From the NCBI GenBank assembly GCA_050486445.1, contig JBJHDH010000016.1, forward strand, positions 1 through 64,000: a stretch of 64,000 nt of DNA. Direction: 5' to 3'. Shown here piece by piece: positions 28,601-32,769 of the stretch (its first letter is position 1; every line of letters starts with the position of its first letter). Under the pieces are notes generated by a model. It was not told where the DNA came from. It ran no database searches and was given only the letters and a program-made list of their open reading frames with translations. The stretch comes from Euryhalocaulis sp050486445 (GTDB lineage: Bacteria > Pseudomonadota > Alphaproteobacteria > Caulobacterales > Maricaulaceae). The position numbers were made by a program, and so were the translations under genes.

Positions 28601-29319
28601 GCCTGGCCGGCGTTATCGATGTCGATGGATTTGTCGGTAGCAACATCGAGAAGATGCGAATTCGACCCGCTATCCTCGATGGTCACCTGAATCACGTTGT
28701 CATTGGCGTCCTTGACAACGGCCGTGACCTCGTAGGTTTCAAACGCTCCGCCGGGATTGTCAGGATCGAGCGGGACAGTGAAAATGTCGCCCACCTCGAT
28801 CGCGAGCAGGATGAAATATCCGGCATCGGTGCGAACAATACCGCCATTAGGCAGCACCTCGACCACTTCTTCGTCCTGATCGGTGACCGGATTGAACACC
28901 AGGTCGCCAACATTCAGCGGCGTATAGGCATACGCCGCGCCCCAGCCATTGAACTGCGCCGTCACGGCCGGCTGCGCCGTCGCCATGAAAACGCTGGCGG
29001 TGACGATCGCGGCGATGCGGCGCAGGCCGCGGGCGAAGCGGCGGCGATGCGCCAGGTTCGGCCGCTTGCGCGGCGGCTGTGCTTCCACGCGCGCCAGCGT
29101 TTCGGAGAGGCGCACAAGCGATGCGGAAAGAAGCGGGGCGTCCTCGCCCGGATGAACGGCGAGCAACGAAACAAGCTGGAGAATCTGCTCGCGGGCGGCC
29201 GCCGCCTCCGCGCGCGGGAGGCCGTTACGTTCGACCGCGCGTGCGAGCTGGTCCACCAGACTGGCGACACGCGCCAGCCGCGAATGCCTCATCAAAGCAG
29301 ACGACACGCGACCCCCCAT
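16699..29319 (-). CDS. Giant glycine-rich autotransporter adhesin-like protein (4206 aa)
   Basis: A type Va autotransporter. A long charged N-terminal extension (about residues 1-100) precedes a hydrophobic signal helix (IAAIVTASVFMATAQPAVTA). Next comes a roughly 250-residue domain starting GDLVFNPVTDQDEEVVEVLP, not recognised. The passenger is built of about 50 imperfect repeats of around 60 residues, each ending in a motif like G(I/V)(F/L)AQS(I/V/L)GGGGGxGG and expected to fold as a beta-helix. The C-terminal roughly 290 residues form an autotransporter barrel (WMQLETANMTRKRGG through to terminal RLRF). I chose ATG 29319 because GGGGGAAG is upstream; an ATG 29 codons earlier is possible. 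It is monocistronic. A surface or adhesion role is inferred from the family. Confidence 0.88.
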   Translation of the reverse strand: MGGRVSSALMRHSRLARVASLVDQLARAVERNGLPRAEAAAAREQILQLVSLLAVHPGEDAPLLSASLVRLSETLARVEAQPPRKRPNLAHRRRFARGLRRIAAIVTASVFMATAQPAVTAQFNGWGAAYAYTPLNVGDLVFNPVTDQDEEVVEVLPNGGIVRTDAGYFILLAIEVGDIFTVPLDPDNPGGAFETYEVTAVVKDANDNVIQVTIEDSGSNSHLLDVATDKSIDIDNAGQADPDGGDGSGHTNFPFPSAAGDINNYVESHRGNNGGAGSDGGGVRVCVPLIGCATVAKSPSAGGSGQNGQTINAVVDSAWGDIETVSNGLPGIVVSSVGGNGGKGGNAYGNISGARGGAAGRGGNITLDASVTVVTEGDEAHGIFAQSRAGRGGEGGTGYIAGSGGGGGGPAEGGNVTVNHSGQISTSGDGAHGILAQSLGGAAGGGGDSYGIIGDGGGGSEGGVGGNVLVDHSGIIQTSGDNAHGVLAQSIGGSGGDAGNSGGIVTFGDDGAAGGDGGSARIIARTGSSTLTTGEASHGLFAQSIGGGGGAGGSAGGLVALGSGGAAGGNGGQARIDVESDAWVETRGDGSHAVFAQSVGGGGGVGGAAAGGVALGASGGGGGNAGAVRVTSGGDLTTQGDDARGIFAQSVGGGGGAVRGGGGLVALGGDGAAGGHGGAVDVNAAATSFIRTQGAGSDGVFAQSVGGGGGSGSSTGGLAALGGKGGGGGNGGLVSVANAGTILTEGAYARGIFAQSIGGGGGSGGDGGGLLAIGGSGGGLSTGGAVSVTNTGLIATEGAMAHAIQAQSVGGGGGDGGSTGGVLLTIGGSGGAGGKGGLVTVTHGGALFTEGDDSHGIFAQSVGGGGGNGGSSTSVSAFAGVALGGSGGSGGDGGDVTVNFQPQAGGADPLIVTEGDRSRGVFAQSVGGGGGSGGFALQVSAGYSAAASFAIGGAGAGGGDGGTVTLNGNLNILTQGAGSEGIFAQSVGGGGGSGGFATSVALAAGETAAVSLAVGIGGSAGNGGEGGLVEIDSGGLIVTEGQFSTGLLAQSVGGGGGNGGFAIAASGAGAGAASVAASAAVGGSGGDGGAGGTVNVDFEGDILTSGDDAKGALIQSVGGGGGDGGFAVAGAVSFSGVAGVAATVGIGGAGGDGGAGGDVDGRIGGAVETEGDRSTAVVIQSVGGGGGSGGFSVSGAVGGGGTAGFGASVGLGGAGGGGGDGGNVTGAAAGPISTWGEQSGGLLVQSVGGGGGVGGFSVAGGVGIGGTVGGSAAVGIGGAGGDGGKGGDVNAAAESFIITRGNQSAGMVAQSLGGGGGNGGFNVAGGIGFGGSVGGAISVGIGGSGGGGGDAGDVDASARSILTVGDQSTGFLAQSVGGGGGNGGFNVTGGIGGGGTAAGAVNVGIGGAGGDGGDGGRVNATVDGDVTTLGDGSDAIVAQSLGGGGGNGGFNVAGGIAGAGTGAGAVSVGVGGAGGGGGDGGEVTLDVTGATFTAGTDSRAIVAQSLGGGGGNGAFNISGGISASGGGSGSVGVGVGGFGGDGGEGGDVTLRVNEGVADPDNTLIAAMTLGDGAQGVVAQSLGGGGGNGGFNVTGNISLSKTAAGNVGVGIGGFGGGGGNAGDVDARITGDVLTAGRDASGVLVQSAGGGGGAGGFNVTGGISGSLSASGNLGVGIGGFGGGGGAGGAVSGGVWGDVATLGDGAFGVTYQSLGGGGGAGGLNVTGGVSLSNDGGSGVIGVGIGGFGGGGGSGGNVSATIIGNILTEGRQAHAALIQSAGGAGGAGGVNVTGGLNVTRNAGGALGVGVGGFGGGGGDAGDVDGVLDGDVWTQGDESWGALIQSLGGSGGAGGVNVTGNVSLTIGSGASGAVGAGVGGFGGDGGDGGNVTASVTGDYVTEGDDAFGVMAQSVGGDGGRGGLNVTGNLALGAGPTGTVGVGLGGFGGAGGASGDVSLDRTGDTFTSGANSHGAVAQSVGGGGGAGGINVTGGIAASAGDTAGSFGFGLGGFGGDGGSAGNVVANITGNVIALGFGEDVIEDGERRLKNGSHAVLAQSVGGGGGAGGLNVTGNVALAKPSAGGSRVAGIGIGGFGGDGGDAGTVDLTVGAPGADRVTLAAFGDKRGAAIAQSIGGGGGVGGINISGGLSLDGQVTVGIGGFGGAGGRAGDVTADVDADLYATGWLARGFMAQSVGDSGGHGGINISGGITPNTGTEEPSLVLGIGGFGGTGGVGGNVDAKQTGLVWVEGKDSIGVLAQSVGGGGGSGGLNVAGNLTLATHGFGLAVGVGGNGGTGADAGDVTLVSNGDIVMNGQLNAAGELEAVEGAGEGVGLLAQSIGGGGGVGGISGTGAIVPFGNPIAIGVGGSGGAAGDAGNVSVTRGYTDVGGVEVMTPGLIHTFGDDSGGLIAQSIGEGGGKAGMNFTLALQKKTAGADPVAALISVGGSGGGGGDGGDVTVRHAGTIITEGTKSDGLLAQSVSDGGGDANFNIGLGALQGATALNLAVGGEPGAGGSAGNVSVDYVGTIITKGDKSRGVFAQSLGGGGGNTAMSMAVGLLAENALNIGIGRRGGSGGAGGDVSVRVDGLIDTSGDHSDGVFAHSLGGGGGASSSTTVGLQGQSGQGSTAEKYSFGLAVGLEGGDSAVSGDVRVEADGVIVTRGKEARGIFAQSIGGGGGAGGAVSNVIFRQTAGATIGIGGVGGTGAVSGSVDVINAASILTLGRESDGVLAQSIGGGGGLGGYAAVLQAQVGGAPAGATQRTATLNVGGAGGTGADGDTVDVTNTGVILTEGDKSFGIRAQSIGGGGGVGGAVINLTAQGTRSNQAIDINVGGSGGDGGDGATVSVLNEGLISTKGREAAGISANSIGGGGGDAGVMLDLTAGWAGAGNETHRAVINIGGAGGTGGVGGDVSVTNRATGAENSGRIITEGANAYGVLAQSIGGGGGNGSSIISVTGMRASSDSIVLGLNLGGDGGVGGHAGGVDVLNTGRIDTSGAGAYGILAQSVGGGGGNGGIVLAADLVVNAGTGELLTLGGSGGDGGDGGAVSVNNSGEIVTRGAHAHGIMAQSIGGGGGNAGVDIGFSGGVGISDVLGIVLGELVVAPGAGGTGGEVVVNHSGDITVLGDGARAIKAESINGGGGSAVLDFTGIVGLPGVPFIGANGEPERPDPLIVARAGAKGASGMNAGKVTVNTTGTFGVAGDGGAGGSDQSIGGGGGNIDIDIELAPELGDPDVTDPPAPVHVDLTLGGEDGQGNNGGDIQTAHSGGLVTQGTNSPGILTQSIGGGGGSGNVKITIPQNALFGGATITLGGTNGTNETGGDINRDHSGAIVTFGSLSPAVILQSIGGGGGSAGVSFQNDGLSVQSAQAQGITTQTLTTQAITTQATSAPVSVVLGANGGAGLDGGDVTGNFSGGLATAGDNSPALIAQSIGAGGGEVRVAGAGQIDLSLGGTAGAQGDGGDVSIVNAGAIITEGAQAHGAVLQSIGGGGGALFTAGGVSSLDLRDDNRGDGGAVSFTQTGDIDVSGDGAYGLIAQSLGGGGGWADGAFSGTAGGEGSGGAIDVSIAGQVLAPGVDSVAIFLQSAGADGAGDITLSTNGTVRGGAGGGAGIVIDGGASNLVSLAGMLSSVSGQALLTGDGDERVENRGVVIGNIDLGGGDNGFTNHAGASVIAFDRIVLRGGVGAPSIQSASSGGSTLTTMASSGGVFTNAGHFQMGLDAPDMPVNLALGEDYSNFDSLGDPATNPLYGARVMNDVLVNGDFVQTSQGSFAFDVAFGPYASDHVTVTGDLVLDGTGAVKLAWLGDATPVTLFTVGGAAIDNGIQITNTLAMDYDIAFDASGAHLSYTSNFGQPFLNQNAQGMGGYMDAALTAGGSDGIGQLMALLGNFVPGEEAAYAAVFDKLDPTPYLAPVALQLDAANSFSRQLFSCSSLFSLGKDQCVWMQLETANMTRKRGGGDFSASAEGERLRAGFERSLNERWSLAVGIGYDRLNSFYVDGSRANSRGEAVHAGLGMKSVDASGFQFGGAVSGGWQWMETTRRMDLFGPAAGSSNPDGGYAQASGHAARLFRSGAWYVRPAVNVSVTALHQRGFSETGLGGLGVRAGSDTEFFATVNPELGIGVVLQDSQTGQSTLGFTLGAVAHSTDKVSRSFGLTGANPSVPAPSFSAPFDQTALRLGTALQVAGDQRLSIGLSYSGEFGARDTMHNAGFNVRLRF
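18540..28340 (-). repeat. Tandem coding repeats of the autotransporter passenger (about 51 copies)
   Basis: By reading the protein I count about 51 copies of a segment with the core AQS(I/V/L)GGGGG. They recur every 40-90 residues and are usually preceded by a strand-turn-strand with the pattern V.(V/N)...G.I.T.G..(S/A).GI. At DNA level the cores are near-identical runs of GGC/GGC/GGC codons. The copies in the middle (about 22-27 kb) are the most uniform, with a PSV-like GGFNV(T/A)GG follow-up; copies near the ends are more diverged (EGGGKAG, DGGGDAN, AGADGAGD). Recombination or slippage between copies would change length in frame. Confidence 0.85.
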
Positions 29320-29503
29320 GACCCAACTTCCCCCGAATGACGATTTCCCCCGAGTTCGCGGCCTTAAACCAGCGATTTCCCCCCTTGGTTGAGGGGGCGC
29401 CATCAAGACGCGGGATTAACCGCCCGGCAAGGGAAAATTAGCCGTATCCGCACGGTGTGGTCAGAGATACGGAAAGCTGCGGAAAAAGATGCGGCTAAAA
29501 GAA

Positions 29504-29529
29504 AACGGGCGCCGTTTCCGGCGCCCGTT
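29504..29529 (-). terminator. Intrinsic terminator of the O-demethylase gene
   Basis: A perfect 11-bp stem with arms AACGGGCGCCG and CGGCGCCCGTT and a GAAA tetraloop on the minus strand, followed there by TTCTTTT. It lies about 27 bp past the stop of the minus-strand gene at 29557. It isolates that gene from the autotransporter gene downstream. Confidence 0.85.
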
Positions 29530-29556
29530 CCCGCACTCTCGTCTAAGCGACGAAAC

Positions 29557-30957
29557 TTAAGCGGTGGCCTTCTTGCGCCATTCGCCTTCATAGCCCTCGC
29601 GGACCGCTTTCGCGTACGGAACCGACGAAACGATCGCGCGGACCTGCTTCTGACGGTGACGTTCGACGGTGGTCTTTTTGGTGCCGCCATCGGGCTCGCC
29701 CCAGGTCAGAACCACTTCCGTGCCGATCTCGATATCCGGATCGACGATGCCCAGCGACAGGCCCGAACGCTCGTTGTAGCTGTAGCCAGCGAACATCGAG
29801 GCGCCAACGACCTTGCCGTTCAGCGTGATCTGGTCGAACGAGGCCGAAGCGTAGTTCGCGATCGGAATGTCGAAGAACTTGTACGGCTGCGGCGAGCCGT
29901 CGAACAGCGACTTGTAGATGTCGGCCACGTCTTCGCCGTTCCAGGCGAAGGTGACTTTCTTGCGCTGCGCGTCCTTGTCCATCTTCTCCAGCGCGTCGCG
30001 GCCGATGAAGTCGTGGTCGAACTTCACGAACGGGCCGTAACCCAGCTCGTACGGGTTGGTGTAGTAGTCCTCGATATTGTTCGAGACGAACGAACCCGCC
30101 AGACCGCCGGTGGCTTCATAGGAATTGGCGCCCAGCCATTCGCGGTACGACTTCAGCTCGTCGCCCGTATAGATCGCCGGCAGCGGAGACGGGATCCAGC
30201 CCGATTCCAGCGTGTTGGACGCATAGGCGCGCGAACCAACCTGGACCAGGCCGAATTCGGCGCCGGCTTCCACGATGGCGTTGCGGATTTCGTCGCCCTC
30301 TTCATACGGGCCCCAGATTTCCAGACCCGGAGCGCCGGCCATGCCGTGGCGCAGCGCGCGCACGTCGCGGCCCGCGATCTTGATCTTGTCCATGTTGAAA
30401 AACTTGATGTCGGCGAAGGGGCCGCCATTCAGTTTCTGGATGACCTTCTCGGCGTTCGGACCCTGAATCTGGTAGCGGTAGAATTCGCGGCGGATCGCCT
30501 TGCCCATCGGGCGGGCCGGCGAACGGTCGTCCTTCACGATGTCGACATTGTAGCCGCCGGTTTCGGCATGGAACATCAGCCAGTTCGCGGCGGGCGCGCG
30601 GCCGACATACACCAGATGCTCGTCTTCCAGATAGAACAGGATGCCGTCGCCGATCACGTTGCCGGCCGGGGTGGTCGGCACATATTGCTTGGCCTTGTTC
30701 GGAACAAAGCCCTTCATGGAGTTGATCGCCGTGTCGGAGATCAGCTTCACCGCGTCCGGGCCCTTGATGAACAAATCGACCATGTGGTGGGACTGGTCGA
30801 ACAGAACCGCGGTTTCACGCCAGGCGCGTTGTTCGTCGCGCCAGTTGGTGAATTCCGGGGCCACGACCGGATAGACATAGGCGCCGATCTGCGAGTTGCG
30901 CAGAAGATCGACAGGATTTTTTGTCTTGAGGATTTCCTCAAGGTTCTTCGCACTCAT
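29557..30957 (-). CDS. ligM: Tetrahydrofolate-dependent aromatic O-demethylase, LigM/GcvT family
   Basis: A 466-residue cytoplasmic GcvT-fold methyltransferase. From memory of the family it matches LigM (vanillate/3-O-methylgallate O-demethylase) over its whole length. Shared blocks are LLRNSQIGAYVYPVVAPEF, QSHHMVDLFIKG, YVPTTPAGNVIGDG, GRAPAANWLMFHAETGGYNV, RHGMAGAPGLEIWGP, RAYASNTLESGWIPSPLPAI and GYGPFVKFDHDFIGRDALE. LigM transfers the methyl group of methoxy-aromatics to tetrahydrofolate, giving the catechol and 5-methyl-THF. Length equals LigM (about 470). A strong AGGAGG site precedes ATG, and codon use looks strongly biased, as in well-expressed genes. It is a single-gene unit with its own terminator. 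The exact methoxylated substrate cannot be told from the sequence. Confidence 0.85.
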   Translation of the reverse strand: MSAKNLEEILKTKNPVDLLRNSQIGAYVYPVVAPEFTNWRDEQRAWRETAVLFDQSHHMVDLFIKGPDAVKLISDTAINSMKGFVPNKAKQYVPTTPAGNVIGDGILFYLEDEHLVYVGRAPAANWLMFHAETGGYNVDIVKDDRSPARPMGKAIRREFYRYQIQGPNAEKVIQKLNGGPFADIKFFNMDKIKIAGRDVRALRHGMAGAPGLEIWGPYEEGDEIRNAIVEAGAEFGLVQVGSRAYASNTLESGWIPSPLPAIYTGDELKSYREWLGANSYEATGGLAGSFVSNNIEDYYTNPYELGYGPFVKFDHDFIGRDALEKMDKDAQRKKVTFAWNGEDVADIYKSLFDGSPQPYKFFDIPIANYASASFDQITLNGKVVGASMFAGYSYNERSGLSLGIVDPDIEIGTEVVLTWGEPDGGTKKTTVERHRQKQVRAIVSSVPYAKAVREGYEGEWRKKATA

Positions 30958-31419
30958 ATGCGTTTCCTCCTACTGGGCAATGTTCGTCCTGCCTCTCTCA
31001 TTGTTCTGGAACAGGAGGCCGGTATGGGATGCGAACGCCGATAAAATCGAGCGCGGATTGGTATCGGGTCTCCCACCCCATTTCAACTGGCCAGCGCCGC
31101 GCTGGTCATGGTTTCGCCACGATGTCCCCGGACCTGGGCTCGCCATGACCAATCCGATTGCATACCGGCTTTCCATTCAACCGGTTAGAAGAGCCGCCCG
31201 CAGCGGCGCCTGAACCCGTGCTGACGGGGCCATTTCCAGACACGCCCTTTTTTGCAGACCTGCCATGCCCCAGCGAATAGCCCGGCGCCGCACCCTACCC
31301 GGATCACCGGGTGCTGGACGGCGGCGACGCCCCTGCTAAAGACAGGCGCAGGAAACCGGACCCAGGGAATTCAGACACACGGGAACCGGACACACGGGCA
31401 GGAACGGGAGAAGCGGACC
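30958..31419. promoter_or_regulatory. Divergent promoter region of ligM-like and lldD genes with inverted repeats
   Basis: A 462-bp spacer with no credible gene. It carries a perfect 9-bp inverted repeat, TGGTCATGG (31103-31111) and CCATGACCA (31143-31151). The left arm overlaps a near-perfect 21-bp palindrome (31088-31108, half-sites TGGCCAGCG and CGCTGGTCA around CCG, one mismatch). Closer to lldD, GGACACACGGG-like direct repeats (about 31372-31400) lie in the leader. These are candidate operators for a regulator acting on one or both genes; no regulator gene is adjacent. Confidence 0.4.
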
Positions 31420-32592
31420 ATGAATGTCGCGGGCGTCACGCATTTCCGGGAACTGGCGAAACGGCGCCTGCCCAATTTCCTGTTCCAGTATATTGATGGC
31501 GCCGCCTATGCCGAGCAGACCCTGGCCGCGAACGAGGCCGATCTGCGCGCGATCACGCTGCGCCAGCGCGCCTTGCTCGACGTCTCGCAGGTCGATCTTT
31601 CCACGAATCTGTTCGGCATGGACATGGCCATGCCGGTCGGCCTCGGCCCCATCGGCCTTGCTGGCATGTACCGCAAGCGCGGCGAGACGATGGCTGCGCG
31701 CGCCGCCGTGCGGGCGGGAATTCCCTTTGTGCTGTCCTCGCTGGCGCTGTGCTCGGTCGAGGAAGTGGCGGCGGCGATCAAGGCGCCGTTCTGGTTCCAG
31801 CTTTATGTAGTGAAGGACCGCGGCTTTGTGCGCGACCTGATGCAGCGGGCCAAGGAATCGGGCTGCACCGCGCTGTTCCACACCGTGGATGTGCCGGTGA
31901 CCGCCGTGCGCTGGCGCGACATCCGCTCGGGCCTTTCCGCCAAGCCGAGTTTCGCAGGCAAGCTGCGCTGGTGGGGCGATATTCTCTCCCGCCCCGGCTG
32001 GGCGTGGGAGGTCGGCGTGACCGGCCGGCCGCATGGCTGCGGCAACCTGACCCCGGTAATGGGCGAGAATCCGAAGCTGAACGACTACTGGGCCTGGGTC
32101 AGCCGCAATCTGGACGCCACGGTGACCTGGAAGGATTACGACTTCCTGCGCGAAAACTGGGACGGCCCGCTAATCGCCAAGGGAATCATGGATGTGGAGG
32201 ACGCCCGGGCCGCGGCTTCCGCCGGCCTCGATGGCGTTGTGGTCACCAATCATGGCGGGCGCCAGCTCGATGGCGCGCCCTCCACCATCTCCATGCTGCC
32301 GCGCATCGCCGACGCGGTCGGCGACCGGCTGACCGTGACAATGGACGGCGGAATCCGCTCCGGCACCGACGTGCTGAAGGCGCTGGCCTGCGGCGCCAAG
32401 GGCGTCTTTCTCGGCCGGGCCTGGGCCTATGCGCTGGCTGGCAAAGGCGAGGCCGGGGTCGACCTGCTGCTCGCCCAGATCCGGCAGGAGCTGGGCTCCG
32501 CAATGGCGATGGCAGGCCCGACCTCAGCGCGGAATATCCGGCCGCAGGATGCGCTCAGCGCGCAATCCCTCGCCGCGATCCGCAGCGCCTGA
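31420..32592 (+). CDS. lldD: FMN-dependent L-lactate dehydrogenase
   Basis: A 390-residue member of the FMN alpha-hydroxyacid dehydrogenase family. It oxidises L-lactate to pyruvate and passes electrons to the quinone pool; it is membrane-associated without membrane helices. Visible family features: the N-terminal PNFLFQYIDGAAYAEQTL segment, the FMN-contact motif GPIGLAGMYRKRGE, the substrate arginine region and the catalytic His/Arg pair in VVTNHGGRQLDGAP, and the phosphate-binding DGGIRSGTDVLKALACGAKGV. I set the start at ATG 31420, where family homology begins and GGGAGAAG precedes it; the longer upstream frame lies in the leader. Other 2-hydroxyacids (glycolate, mandelate) are possible substrates, but length and motifs fit LldD best. 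Confidence 0.88.
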   Translation: MNVAGVTHFRELAKRRLPNFLFQYIDGAAYAEQTLAANEADLRAITLRQRALLDVSQVDLSTNLFGMDMAMPVGLGPIGLAGMYRKRGETMAARAAVRAGIPFVLSSLALCSVEEVAAAIKAPFWFQLYVVKDRGFVRDLMQRAKESGCTALFHTVDVPVTAVRWRDIRSGLSAKPSFAGKLRWWGDILSRPGWAWEVGVTGRPHGCGNLTPVMGENPKLNDYWAWVSRNLDATVTWKDYDFLRENWDGPLIAKGIMDVEDARAAASAGLDGVVVTNHGGRQLDGAPSTISMLPRIADAVGDRLTVTMDGGIRSGTDVLKALACGAKGVFLGRAWAYALAGKGEAGVDLLLAQIRQELGSAMAMAGPTSARNIRPQDALSAQSLAAIRSA

Positions 32593-32615
32593 CCTACTCA
32601 CAGAACGCCAAGCCT

Positions 32616-32633
32616 TTGTAACATTGCTGTAAC
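32616..32633 (+). promoter_or_regulatory. Candidate Pho box upstream of the TonB receptor gene
   Basis: TTGTAAC-ATTG-CTGTAAC: two 7-base direct repeats with an 11-base period, the geometry of PhoB boxes (CTGTCAT-N4-CTGTCAT). Each half differs from consensus mainly by A for C at position five. It lies 137 bp before the receptor start. It suggests phosphate control of the receptor/PepSY operon, but it is one site found by eye. Confidence 0.4.
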
Positions 32634-32769
32634 GCGCAGAAACCGTCCATGAACGGTAATTCGCGTGCATTTCCTCCGCGCGCGCGGAAAACCTCTTCCC
32701 ACATCACCATAACGCTAACCATGTGCGCCGGTCATGTATTCGGGCATGGCGCCGCCTGAGGGGGAAGAC

